From Terriglobia bacterium (GTDB lineage: Bacteria > Acidobacteriota > Terriglobia > Terriglobales > Acidobacteriaceae), in NCBI GenBank assembly GCA_020073565.1, contig JAIQEY010000020.1:1-64000 (forward strand): a DNA stretch of 64,000 nucleotides, in the 5' to 3' direction. Position numbers and translations under genes: made by a program. The notes below the pieces were generated by a model, which was not told where the DNA came from, made no database searches, and saw nothing but the letters and a program-made list of their open reading frames with translations. Positions 44,641-53,653 of this stretch are shown piece by piece. Numbering within the stretch: the first letter of the stretch is position 1; every line of letters begins with the position of its first letter.

Positions 44641-45317
44641 TGGGTGCGGCAGCGTCAACTCTCCAGCGGATGCCAGCGAAGCCGTTTTACTTCAATACTT
44701 CGGCGCACCTGCTGCGGATCACCAGGTACAAGGCGAATACCCTTGCAGAACTGTTGGAAGCGTTGCGCGAGTGTCCGGAAGACTCAATCTTCCAGCACAC
44801 CTTCCGGACACTGCAGGAGCACCACTTTCTTCGTGCCGGCTTTTCCAACGACTTCGCACACTGGGTGCTGGCGGCTTGCAACGAACCGAGCCTGGCAGAA
44901 GCGCTGGCGAGCGTGGACGTGCGCGAATTCACGTCGGTGTCGGAGTTGCGAGAGCGATTCATCCAGATCCTGGAAAGATATGTGCGCGAGAACGCGAAAA
45001 CCTGCAACCATGCCGCGGATGAAACTTTTTATTTTTGTGCGTCTGACATTGTCGTAATACCTACCAGCTTTCAGGCTCACACCCTGCAGGAGTTTACCGA
45101 AGGGATCCGGCGCGTGAGCGTGCATTCCATCCATCATCATTTCATCGAGGCGCGTCTCCGGATCAAGCTGATGTCGAACGATTTTTCGCAATGGCTGCAC
45201 GAGGACGCAGGCTTGACGGAGACAGCCCGCACGCTGAACCGGATCGACATTTACACGGCGACTCTGGAAAATGTCCGCGAGCAGATTGTGCGGATCGTGG
45301 AAAGGGCGCTGGCGTAA
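44637..45317 (+). CDS. DUF5752-like protein in trehalose operon
   Basis: 226 residues, soluble. It has two similar halves: FYFNTSAHLLRITRYKANTLAELLEALRECPEDSIFQHTFRTL in the first, and FYFCASDIVVIPTSFQAHTLQEFTEGIRRVSVHSIHHHFIEA in the second. An internal duplication is likely. Such proteins occur next to trehalose-synthesis or glycosyltransferase genes, so a role in regulating or assembling the pathway is inferred. Its ATG overlaps the stop of otsB (ATGA), and the next gene follows after 12 bases. Confidence 0.8.
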   Translation: MMGAAASTLQRMPAKPFYFNTSAHLLRITRYKANTLAELLEALRECPEDSIFQHTFRTLQEHHFLRAGFSNDFAHWVLAACNEPSLAEALASVDVREFTSVSELRERFIQILERYVRENAKTCNHAADETFYFCASDIVVIPTSFQAHTLQEFTEGIRRVSVHSIHHHFIEARLRIKLMSNDFSQWLHEDAGLTETARTLNRIDIYTATLENVREQIVRIVERALA

Positions 45318-45329
45318 CGGCCATCATCT

Positions 45330-46673
45330 ATGGAACCAGTGCAGTCTCAACCCGCAACCAGCCCGACGCCGCCTGAGACGGACGTCAACCCCACCGCGCC
45401 CTCTCGCCCGGAACGGCGAAGCGCGCCTCGTACATGGGAAATGCCACCCGCACCCGTTCCCTCTCCTCACCTGGACGACTACCAGAGCATCGTAGGTGCG
45501 GCGGTCATTGACGAACTGCGCTTTCTGGCCCGCGACCTTAAGGGGAAGACGGTCAAGATGGTCAATTCCACTGCGGTCGGCGGCGGAGTTGCCGAGATGC
45601 TGAACCGTCTGGTACCGCTGCTCGGAGAACTAGAGGTGGCCACCCACTGGGACGTTATTACCGGTGGCAACGACTTTTTCGAAGTGACCAAGGCGTTTCA
45701 CAATGCGCTGCACGGCAGCGCGTATGAACTCACGCGGCACGCGCAGGAAATCTTTCTGTCGTACAACGAGCAAAATCGGCAGCGCATGCAATTCAACGAG
45801 GACGTAGTGGTGATTCACGACCCCCAGCCGGCGCCGCTGATTCGCGCCCGACAGGATGGGCCGTCGCGTTGGGTCTGGCGATGCCACATCGACTTGTCGA
45901 ATCCTCATCCGCAGGTGTGGGGATTTCTGCGCCCTTTCATTGAGCAATACGATGCGGCGATTGTCTCTTCGCAGTCATTTGCCCGCCAGTTATCGATCCC
46001 TCAATATTTGTTTTATCCGTGCATCGACCCGTTATCGGAGAAGAACAAGGAACTGGAGGATAGCTTTGTTCAGAAGGTCTGCGACGAGTTCGGGATTGAT
46101 CGGTCGCGGCCGATCGTGACCCAGGTCTCTCGCTTCGACCGGCTTAAAGATCCGGTCGGCGTCGTGCAGGCTTTCAAACTCGCCAGAAAATATGTGGATT
46201 GCCAACTGGTGCTGGCGGGCGGAGGAGCGAGTGATGATCCCGAGGGCGCGATCGTCCTGGGCGAGGTCAGGGAGGCTGTGGGGAGCGATCCAGACGTCAT
46301 TATTCTCGACCTGCCGCCGTGGTGCGCGCTGGAAATCAACGCGCTGCAACAAGCCTCGACCCTGGTGGTGCAGAAATCGCTCAAAGAAGGCTTCGGACTC
46401 ACGGTGACCGAGGCGCTTTGGAAGGGCAAGCCAACCATTGCGGGCGCGGTTGGCGGGATTCCAAACCAGGTCATTCATAACCTGACGGGCGTGCTGGTGC
46501 ACTCCGTGGAGGGATGCGCGTATCAGATCCGCTATTTGCTGACGCATCTGGAATTCGCCGCTCAGTTGGGGCGCAACGGACGCGAACACGTGAAGGAAAA
46601 CTTTCTGATGACGACCAATGTCCAACGGTGGCTGCTGCTGCTGCAGATCCTGCTGCGGTCCGGGGCGGCCTGA
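45330..46673 (+). CDS. treT: GT4 glycosyltransferase, trehalose synthase TreT-like
   Basis: TreT makes trehalose from an NDP-glucose and glucose in a single step. The 447 residues begin with a Pro-rich leader (1-45), then LDDYQSIVGAAVIDELRFLA. Donor-binding motifs of GT4 retaining enzymes follow: VTQVSRFDRLKDP, VLAGGGAS and KEGFGLTVTEALWKGKPTIA (E-x7-E). SNPHPQVWGFL is in the middle. With otsA and otsB upstream, it gives a second trehalose route in the same operon. Whether the enzyme runs in the synthetic or another direction cannot be told from sequence. Confidence 0.85.
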   Translation: MEPVQSQPATSPTPPETDVNPTAPSRPERRSAPRTWEMPPAPVPSPHLDDYQSIVGAAVIDELRFLARDLKGKTVKMVNSTAVGGGVAEMLNRLVPLLGELEVATHWDVITGGNDFFEVTKAFHNALHGSAYELTRHAQEIFLSYNEQNRQRMQFNEDVVVIHDPQPAPLIRARQDGPSRWVWRCHIDLSNPHPQVWGFLRPFIEQYDAAIVSSQSFARQLSIPQYLFYPCIDPLSEKNKELEDSFVQKVCDEFGIDRSRPIVTQVSRFDRLKDPVGVVQAFKLARKYVDCQLVLAGGGASDDPEGAIVLGEVREAVGSDPDVIILDLPPWCALEINALQQASTLVVQKSLKEGFGLTVTEALWKGKPTIAGAVGGIPNQVIHNLTGVLVHSVEGCAYQIRYLLTHLEFAAQLGRNGREHVKENFLMTTNVQRWLLLLQILLRSGAA

Positions 46674-46762
46674 AAGCGTAGCGCCCGCGGTGGGCTACGT
46701 GTTTGCGGATCACTGAAATTCGCGGCCGAGGCTGATAACATGCGGTGTTTCGCGAGGCCCGC

Positions 46763-48238
46763 ATGACGCCCAAACTGCAACTGCTCGACTCCGCCACCAT
46801 CGACAAAATCATTTCCGAAGCCTTTGAGTTGATTCAGCACCCCGGAGTCAAAATTGCACCGGTTGCCGCCGGCCTGCTTGCCTCGGCTGGCGTTCCTGTC
46901 TCCGGCGGCATCGCTCACATTTCCGAAGCCGTGGCACGTCGCGCACTTGAGTCCGCACCCAAGGAGTTTTCACTCTTCACCCGCGACGGCCAGCCCGCGG
47001 TGCACTACGGCGGAGACGACGTCCACTTCGATCCGGGCTCCTCGTGCCTGAACATTCTCGATCCTGAAACCGGATTGGCGCGCCTGGCGAAGGCCGCCGA
47101 CCTTGTGCAATTGGTTGAGATCACCGAACTGCTTCCCGAATATGCCGCGCAGTCCACGGCCATGGTCTGCCATGACGTTCCCGAGGGGATCGGCGACTTC
47201 TATCGCTTGTTGCTCGTGTTGTGGTATTCGAACAAGCCCGTGATTACAGGTGCGTTCAGCGGGCCCACGTTGCAGGCGATGATCGACCTGCTCGCCGCCG
47301 ACGCGGGTGGGCGCGAACAGCTCAAACGCAAGCCCCGCGCGGTATTTGACGTGTGTCCTTCGCCTCCGTTGAACTGGTCCGATTTCGCTTCCGAAAATAT
47401 GGTGCAACTGGCGCGCGCCGGAGTGCCGGCTGAAATCGTCTCTATGCCGCTGGCGGGAGCGACGGCGCCGGTAACGCTGATCGGTTCCGTTGTGCAGCAT
47501 GCGGCGGAATGTCTCAGTGGACTTACGATTCATCAGTTCGCTAGTCCGGGGGCGCCCATCGTGTGGGGCGGCGCGCCGGCGATCTTCGATATGTCGAGCG
47601 GCGGCACTCCCATGGGCGCGATCGAAACGGTCATGCTCGATCTGGCCTGCTCCCAGGTCGGAAAACATTTCGGACTACCGACGCACGGATATATGGTCGC
47701 GACCGAATCGAAGTGCGTCGATGCGCAGGCGGGCATGGAGAGCGCGACTTCGGCGGCGTTGGGTGCGCTGGCGGGGATCAACATGATCTCCGGCGCGGGC
47801 ATGCTCGACTCGCTCGCGTGCCATAGTTTGGAGAAGCTGGTCATCGATGCGGAGGCGATCGCATCGGCCATGCGCCTGCGCCGCGGTCTGGAAACTTCAT
47901 TCCCGAAGTTTGCGACGCATATGTTCGCGGAGATCGGGCTCACGGGGGATTTTCTAAAGTTGAAAGAAACGCGCGCTCTGTTCCGGAGCGAGCAGCACTT
48001 CCCATCGCCGGTGATTCATCGCGGGGAGATTGCCGAAGGCGCGATTCCCGACGACGCGTACGCGCGTGCACGCACGCGCGTACGCGAGCTGCTGGAGTCC
48101 TATCGAAGACCCGCTATCTCTCCCGACATCGAATGCGAGTTGATGAATGTAGCTCTACGAGTCGCGCACGATGCGGGGCTGAAGGAGTTGCCCGGAATCG
48201 AGCCCCGAGATCGCGTGGGGAGTGTTGCCGATGTATAG
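46763..48238 (+). CDS. MttB-family methyltransferase (non-pyrrolysine)
   Basis: TIM-barrel corrinoid methyltransferase family related to trimethylamine methyltransferase. The 491 residues show GVKIAPVAAGLLASAGV, TRDGQPAVHYGG, VFDVCPSPPLNWSD, GGAPAIFDMSSGGTPMGAIE and YMVATESKCVDAQAGMESA. No amber codon interrupts the frame, so it is a non-pyrrolysine member, like glycine betaine or proline betaine demethylases. No corrinoid protein gene is adjacent. The start is taken as ATG 46763, with GTG 46745 as the alternative. Confidence 0.85.
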   Translation: MTPKLQLLDSATIDKIISEAFELIQHPGVKIAPVAAGLLASAGVPVSGGIAHISEAVARRALESAPKEFSLFTRDGQPAVHYGGDDVHFDPGSSCLNILDPETGLARLAKAADLVQLVEITELLPEYAAQSTAMVCHDVPEGIGDFYRLLLVLWYSNKPVITGAFSGPTLQAMIDLLAADAGGREQLKRKPRAVFDVCPSPPLNWSDFASENMVQLARAGVPAEIVSMPLAGATAPVTLIGSVVQHAAECLSGLTIHQFASPGAPIVWGGAPAIFDMSSGGTPMGAIETVMLDLACSQVGKHFGLPTHGYMVATESKCVDAQAGMESATSAALGALAGINMISGAGMLDSLACHSLEKLVIDAEAIASAMRLRRGLETSFPKFATHMFAEIGLTGDFLKLKETRALFRSEQHFPSPVIHRGEIAEGAIPDDAYARARTRVRELLESYRRPAISPDIECELMNVALRVAHDAGLKELPGIEPRDRVGSVADV

Positions 48239-48292
48239 CGGGGTCCGCCTGCAGCTACCTTGAGGCAGCGGGTACAGACCACGTTTTTACTA

Positions 48293-50014
48293 CTAGAACG
48301 CGCTGCCCCCGCCTCCGCCGAATCCTCCGCCGGAGAAGCCGCCTCCGCCTCCGCCACCGAAGCCAGAGCCGGTCGAACTGGAGCGGGGAGCTGAGACGAA
48401 CACCTGGTGCATGTCGCTGGCCATGCTGTGCATCGAACTGGCAAAGAACAGGGGAGTGAAACCGGTGTAGCCATTCGGCGAAACATACCAGTTGGGGGGA
48501 TTTTGGACGATGCCGGCGAAGGCTTGCGCCCACTGATGCTCGACACCGAGCGCCATCGCGTAGGGCAGGAACTTCTCGAAGGTATCGGGCGGCATGCGCT
48601 TGATGCGGTCGGCGTCTACACGGTTCATGAACTCCTGGAAGCCGAGCACCGCAACCTGGGTGCGAGCACCGAGCCGAGTTTTGGCGGTCATCTGGCGTGC
48701 GAAGAGCCACCAGATCACGGCGGAGACGAGAGCGCTCACGATCACGAGCGGAATGGAATTGAACAGGTTCATCCAGCCCAGAACCTGGATCGCCGCTACC
48801 AGCAGGCCGATCGCGACCGCAGCCACGATGCTGTATCCATTGGCTGATTCGGGATCGACCGAGTACATGCCCTTCGACTTGAGCGCAGCCATGATGTTCT
48901 GGCGCACGATCGGGATCGCGGTATAGAAACGGTTCTTCAGGCTCGAGAGGCGGGTCTCGGCAATTCCGCCGGCGAAGATGTTTTCGAGCATCACGCGCTC
49001 GTGCGGGGTCAGGTCGCTGCCCCACTGATCGGCGGGTTTCAGCAGGTGGAAGAGATAGTCCTTATGGTGGAAGATCAGGAAGGTATCGACTTTCTCTTCG
49101 ATCTTGATATAGCCGCGGACGGCAAGATCGACAATGGTGGATGTAATGTCGCGCGGATCGATGGTGTCGTCAAGCAATGTTCCGGCTTCGGCGGGAGTTA
49201 TTCCTTTGGGAGGTTCATACATGGGTGCGACCGAGACGCCGGGATCGGGATCGCGGCCTACCGCATGCCAGAGAGCGAACATCACGCCGAGAGTAAGCAG
49301 CGGCAGAAACAGGATCGGATTGCTGCCGAGGAACCATCCCAGCCTGGTCAGCGAACTGGGCGGTTTGAGCACGCCTTGCGGGATGTAGATGTCGATGGTC
49401 ATGCCGCCGCGCATGGACAAGGGGTTGGTGGTTTCGAAGGTGACGTCGGCGCCGTGGACTTCGGCGATGGCTTCGCTCTGCTTTGAACCGTAGGCGCCGG
49501 TGAAGGCTTGCGCGCGCAGGCCACCCGCGGCGTTTTCGGGGAACGTGACGAAGGCGGCCGCGTGGTCGATCGGCACGGGCCAGTCGTTGCCGGTCACGTT
49601 CCAGTAGAACTCGTCGTACTGGTCGAAGAAGCGGACGCCGTTGCGGACGGTGTAGTCGATGTTCACGACGCGGGTGGTGTCGACCGCGCCGGGGATGTAG
49701 ATCTTAAGGTCCCGGAAGTCTCCCGACTTGTGTGACTCGTACTTCAGCCTGGTTCCTTTTTCGTCGGTGATGCGGGTTACGTCGACGAAGAGGGTGTAGT
49801 TGGTTCCGTGCGGTCCGGGGTATTCGATTGGGATGGTGCGATGGATGCCATGCCACTCTCCGACGAAGACGAGCGTGAGCTCTTCGCTGATGTGCGCGGT
49901 GCCGTCTTTGCTGATCGAGATGGTGTCTTTGAAGTCGGACACTCGCCAGTTGCGGGCTTGGGCAGTGGCTCTACTCGGAGGCAATAGTGCCCCTAGCAGC
50001 AGGACGAGCAACAT
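48293..50014 (-). CDS. DUF2207 membrane protein
   Basis: 573 residues. A signal sequence (MLLVLLLGALLPPSRATA) leads into a periplasmic DUF2207 domain (WRVSDFKDTISISKDGTAHISEELTLVF, DFRDLKIYIPG), a membrane helix at about 240-260, a cytoplasmic stretch and two further helices around 410-450. It ends in a Gly-rich tail (GFGGGGGGGFSGGGFGGG), as usual for the family. LemA precedes it on the same strand, and the LemA/DUF2207 pairing is common. The frame is open back to ATG 50092, but those codons are repeat sequence (ctgcgctcagggcaggct), so ATG 50014 is used; GTG 50023 is possible too. Confidence 0.87.
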   Translation of the reverse strand: MLLVLLLGALLPPSRATAQARNWRVSDFKDTISISKDGTAHISEELTLVFVGEWHGIHRTIPIEYPGPHGTNYTLFVDVTRITDEKGTRLKYESHKSGDFRDLKIYIPGAVDTTRVVNIDYTVRNGVRFFDQYDEFYWNVTGNDWPVPIDHAAAFVTFPENAAGGLRAQAFTGAYGSKQSEAIAEVHGADVTFETTNPLSMRGGMTIDIYIPQGVLKPPSSLTRLGWFLGSNPILFLPLLTLGVMFALWHAVGRDPDPGVSVAPMYEPPKGITPAEAGTLLDDTIDPRDITSTIVDLAVRGYIKIEEKVDTFLIFHHKDYLFHLLKPADQWGSDLTPHERVMLENIFAGGIAETRLSSLKNRFYTAIPIVRQNIMAALKSKGMYSVDPESANGYSIVAAVAIGLLVAAIQVLGWMNLFNSIPLVIVSALVSAVIWWLFARQMTAKTRLGARTQVAVLGFQEFMNRVDADRIKRMPPDTFEKFLPYAMALGVEHQWAQAFAGIVQNPPNWYVSPNGYTGFTPLFFASSMHSMASDMHQVFVSAPRSSSTGSGFGGGGGGGFSGGGFGGGGGSAF

Positions 50015-50036
50015 CTTTACCACTAAGGACACCCTT

Positions 50037-50058
50037 AGGCTGCGCTCAGGGCAGGCTC
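50037..50058. repeat. cgctcagggcaggct repeat fragment
   Basis: A piece of the family whose core is cgctcagggcaggct lies between lemA and the DUF2207 gene. Related stretches are at 20096-20120, 32959-32982 and 55817-55840. Confidence 0.5.
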
Positions 50059-50094
50059 CGGTACACGAAGGACGGAATCGGGTGCGGCGCATTG

Positions 50095-50640
50095 TTAGAA
50101 CTTCACGGCGACCGGTTCGCGATCGGTGGCCGCGGTCTCAAAGAACTGTTTCTGCTGGAAGCCGAACATTCCTGCGATCAGGTTGGTGGGGAAGGATTGA
50201 ATTTTGGTGTTCAGGTCGCGCACGACTGCGTTGTAATAGCGGCGCGCGTTTTGAATGCCGTCTTCGGTCTGGCCCAGGGAATTCTGGAGTTGCGTGAATT
50301 CCTGTGATGCCTGCAATTGCGGATAGTTTTCTGCGACCGCGAACAGGCTCTTGAGTGCGCCGGTGAGTTGATTCTCGGCAGCGGCTTTGTCGGCGGGGCC
50401 GGTGGCTTGCATCGCCATGGAGCGGAACTTCGCGATGTTTTCGAACGTGCCCTTTTCGTGCGCCGCATAACCTTTGACGGTTTCGACCAGGTTGGGGATC
50501 AGGTCGTGGCGGCGTTTCAGCTGCACGTCAATGTCGGACCAGGCGGAATCCGACCGCACGCGCAATTGCACCAGGCCGTTGTACATCATGGCCAGGACAA
50601 TGCCGATTACGACGAGAATGCCAATGAATGCCAAGCCCAT
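50095..50640 (-). CDS. lemA: LemA family protein
   Basis: Membrane-anchored protein of 181 residues with one N-terminal helix (AFIGILVVIGIVLAMMYNGLV), and a four-helix coiled domain with the family blocks SDIDVQLKRRHDLIPNLVETVKGYAAHE, AENQLTGALKSLFAVAENYPQL and NARRYYNAVVRDLN. The exact activity is unknown. It is the first gene of a likely operon with the DUF2207 protein. Confidence 0.95.
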   Translation of the reverse strand: MGLAFIGILVVIGIVLAMMYNGLVQLRVRSDSAWSDIDVQLKRRHDLIPNLVETVKGYAAHEKGTFENIAKFRSMAMQATGPADKAAAENQLTGALKSLFAVAENYPQLQASQEFTQLQNSLGQTEDGIQNARRYYNAVVRDLNTKIQSFPTNLIAGMFGFQQKQFFETAATDREPVAVKF

Positions 50641-50739
50641 GAGTTTCTCCTCGAAGCGGTTTCAAGGCGACGGTAGCACAGGGACGGGGCGGGCGCAACG
50701 GAAGCAGGAATTTTCGACTCCGGGCAGGTAACAGAAGAC

Positions 50740-50765
50740 AGCTGCTAGCCACTAGCTGTTAGCCG
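50740..50765. repeat. agctgctagcc word repeat
   Basis: agctgctagccactagctgt is followed by tagcc. The words match those of the 6473-6577 palindrome. It lies upstream of lemA, in the divergent spacer with the SBBP gene. Confidence 0.5.
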
Positions 50766-50882
50766 GGAGAAGCTATCCCACAATTGTCCGTGGCTCGTGA
50801 AATCGGGCTCTGAGTGTAATCGCGTGTTGACAGTAGTGTGCCAGTTCCGGCAACGGTCTGGGGAACAAACCCGCAACCAGAG

Positions 50883-52391
50883 ATGTCTAATATGAAAGTG
50901 CGTCTGCCCGGCTTTCTGAACGTTGCTCTTATGCTTCTGTCGGCCATCACTGCCGATACGAGCGATACTGCGCCACACCTTGTTTTCGGCACCTATCTCG
51001 GGGGCCGTGATAAAGAGTGCACCACAGGCATCGCCGTTGACCAGTCAGGAGATGCATACGTTGTAGGTCGAACCCCCTCACCCGATTTCCCGGTCACCCC
51101 AGGCGCATTCAGCACAACCACACAAGTCAACAACAACGACTGGACTGCATTTGTTAGCAAGATTAATGAGCACGGAGACCACCTGCTGTACTCTTCTTTT
51201 CTTGGAGGAAACTTCCGCTCGGGCGCGAATGCCATTGCCGTTGACTCGACAGGTCGAGCCTTTATCGTCGGATCAACTTGCTCCTCCAAGTTTCCGACCA
51301 CGCCCTCCGCGATACTCCAGAAGCCAGCGGGAAGTGACAAGGCCGATGCCTGCGACGGTTTCTTGGCATGGCTGAATCCTGCGGGCTCGCAGTTGCAGTA
51401 TGGAACGTTCCTCGGTGGAAGTCGTGAGGACGCCGCGTCTGCAGTTACGTTAGCTTCCGGTGGTGAAGTGGTCTACGTCGCCGGGTATACCTTTTCTCCG
51501 GATTTTCCAGTCACAACATTGGCGGCTCAAGCAAAGTTGAACGGGGTGAGCAACGGGTTCCTCTCTGCTCTGGATGTACGCTCGGGACAATTACTCTACA
51601 GCACTTATCTCGGGGGGAATGGTAACGACCGGGTTACCGCAATTGCCGTGGAACCCGGCGGGGCGGTCTACGTGTCCGGGATCACTGACTCTCAGAAATG
51701 GTCGAATGCGCAGCTCTTGCCTTTCGGTGCAACGGGCGGAACCGACGGTTTCGTTGTCAGAGTCGATCCAACAGGCAAGAAGCATCCGTTCGGCATTCGC
51801 ATCGGCGGGCGGGGCGACGAGATACTAACCAGTATCGCTGTCGATTCGCGGGGAGACATCTACGTGGTCGGATCAACAGGTTCGCGGGATTTCCCCGTCG
51901 TAGGCGTTAATCGCGATCCGGTAGGCAGCGGCTTCATCACGAAGATCAACGGCCGCCGATTCGCCGAAAAGCAAACAGGAGTGATCTGGTCAAGGCGGCT
52001 AGGCGGTCACGGCGATGACGCTAATTTGTCTGTTTCCGCCGGAATGCCCCGTTCTGTCTTCCTATCCGGCAGAAGCGGATCGAAGGACTTTCCGACTACC
52101 AAGACAGCCATTTACCGCCACTTCGAAGGGGACAATGACTCGACCCTAATCCAGCTTCGCGCCTCTGACGGCCAACTGCGGTTCGCCTCTTTCATTGGTG
52201 GTACACGCCTACACGCAAGTTGGTACAACGACGAGGCGACAGGTGTCTTCGCGAATGCTAAGGGGGATGTCTACGTCACAGGTTGTACCCTCGATGATCG
52301 GTTTCCCGTGACCAACGGCGCTCTGCAGGCCCGACCCAGGGGCAATTCCGAACCGTTCGTGCTTCGAATGAAATTTCCACTATCAGAGTGA
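50883..52391 (+). CDS. SBBP-repeat beta-propeller protein
   Basis: 502 residues with a signal peptide (FLNVALMLLSAITADT). It is then a chain of SBBP-type repeats, each reading like FxTYLGGxxxDxxxAIAVDxxGxxYVxGxTxSxDFPVT. At least seven copies can be followed from about 40 to the end (AIAVDQSGDAYVVGRT, AIAVDSTGRAFIVGST, SIAVDSRGDIYVVGST, GVFANAKGDVYVTGCT). Such propellers are abundant in Acidobacteriota and are presumed surface or secreted. Starts at 50883 and 50892 are both possible. Confidence 0.88.
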   Translation: MSNMKVRLPGFLNVALMLLSAITADTSDTAPHLVFGTYLGGRDKECTTGIAVDQSGDAYVVGRTPSPDFPVTPGAFSTTTQVNNNDWTAFVSKINEHGDHLLYSSFLGGNFRSGANAIAVDSTGRAFIVGSTCSSKFPTTPSAILQKPAGSDKADACDGFLAWLNPAGSQLQYGTFLGGSREDAASAVTLASGGEVVYVAGYTFSPDFPVTTLAAQAKLNGVSNGFLSALDVRSGQLLYSTYLGGNGNDRVTAIAVEPGGAVYVSGITDSQKWSNAQLLPFGATGGTDGFVVRVDPTGKKHPFGIRIGGRGDEILTSIAVDSRGDIYVVGSTGSRDFPVVGVNRDPVGSGFITKINGRRFAEKQTGVIWSRRLGGHGDDANLSVSAGMPRSVFLSGRSGSKDFPTTKTAIYRHFEGDNDSTLIQLRASDGQLRFASFIGGTRLHASWYNDEATGVFANAKGDVYVTGCTLDDRFPVTNGALQARPRGNSEPFVLRMKFPLSE

Positions 52392-52501
52392 ATGGACTGG
52401 TGCATCCTCAGCAGCCTCGGAGCTGAAACGTTACTCAGCTGTTGCAGAATCGCCATTGCACGAACAATGCTCGGGTGCCGGCGCTACTCGTGGGCGGCAA
52501 T

Positions 52502-53452
52502 CTATGCTCTCGCCTTTCTTTTCGCCGACGCGGTGGTGATCACAACCACGCTGACCAGCACGAACAAGGTGCCGAGCAAAGTTCGCGGGCCCACCGTTTC
52601 TCCGCCCAGGAAATATCCCAGCGCGACTGCCACCACGGGGTTGACATAGGCATACGTCCCTACCTTTGTCGGAGACTCGTGGTGGATCAGCCATACGTAG
52701 GCGGTGAATGCCACGATCGATCCGGCCACAACCAGGTAAGCGAGCGCGATCCATGCTCCGCGCGAGACTGCCTGCGGATGAAATCCGTGGAACTCTCCCA
52801 GAGTGGCTGATACCAGTGTCAGGAATACGCCTCCGGTGAGCATCTGGGCGGCAGAGTTCATGGGCTTGGAAGCAGGCAGCGGCAACGTCCGCGTGAGAGC
52901 GGAGCCTGCCGACCAGCTGATGGCTGCGACCACCAGCGCGATGGCGCCTGCCGTATCGATCGGACCTTCACCGAGACTCAGCGAGCGGCTCACCAGCACA
53001 GCCACGCCGCCGAGTCCAACTGCGAGCGCGAATGCCAGCCGAACCGTGAGCCGCTGCGTTCCCAGGAAAAGAATCTCGGAGAGCGCCATGAAGACGGGAA
53101 TGGTGGCCATCATGACGGCGGCGATTCCCGAGGATACGCGCCGTTCGGCCCAGAACAGCAGTCCGTAGTCGAGGACGAAAATCAACACCGCCAGTAGCGA
53201 AGCCGCCGTCCACTCACGACTCGTGGGCGAGGCCGTGCCTTTCGTTCGCATCCAGGCATACAAAATTGCTCCCGCCAGGACGAAACGTATTCCGGCGAGC
53301 AGAAAGGGCGGAACTTCTCGGACTCCTATGCGGATCGCCAGAAAGGTCGAGCCCCAGACGAAATAGATGATGCTGAATGCCAGTAACACTTTCCAGGTTG
53401 CTGGGCGGGTTGTTTGATCCACTGTGTGCTCCGCTGGACGTTGGACCGGCAA
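52502..53452 (-). CDS. EamA family (DMT) transporter
   Basis: Ten-helix drug/metabolite transporter of 316 residues, made of two EamA halves. The N-terminal IYFVWGSTFLAIRIGVREVPPFLLAGIRFV is typical of the family. YVNPVVAVALGYFLGGE marks the second half. Substrate unknown; RhtA- or YedA-like amino acid or metabolite export is common. A gene-free stretch of about 110 bases lies before the SBBP gene end. Confidence 0.9.
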   Translation of the reverse strand: MPVQRPAEHTVDQTTRPATWKVLLAFSIIYFVWGSTFLAIRIGVREVPPFLLAGIRFVLAGAILYAWMRTKGTASPTSREWTAASLLAVLIFVLDYGLLFWAERRVSSGIAAVMMATIPVFMALSEILFLGTQRLTVRLAFALAVGLGGVAVLVSRSLSLGEGPIDTAGAIALVVAAISWSAGSALTRTLPLPASKPMNSAAQMLTGGVFLTLVSATLGEFHGFHPQAVSRGAWIALAYLVVAGSIVAFTAYVWLIHHESPTKVGTYAYVNPVVAVALGYFLGGETVGPRTLLGTLFVLVSVVVITTASAKRKARA

Positions 53453-53572
53453 CGCTATATCAAATAGATCACCGCAGAGGGTTTGGCGACGCAGGGTTCT
53501 AGCATGAGAAGTTAAATTCGAACGACGGACTTTTGTTTATGGTGACATTCCTGACGACTGGAACGGCGGTTG

Positions 53573-53641
53573 GAGAGGTAGGGGTCCTTCGACTCCACAG
53601 GAACTTCACTTCGTGAAGTTCTTGCTCCGCTCAGGATGACA
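53573..53641. repeat. REP-like hairpin repeat, copy 1
   Basis: The run begins with gaggtaggggtccttcgact and ends with gctccgctcaggatgaca. In between, gaacttcac pairs with gtgaagttc (53601-53609 with 53613-53621). It closely matches 60892-60959. Confidence 0.8.
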
Positions 53642-53653
53642 TGGGAGCCGGTG

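Noticed and set aside
46763..48238. Possible pyrrolysine-containing MttB
   Set aside because: The frame runs without an in-frame TAG to its end, so it belongs to the non-pyrrolysine group.
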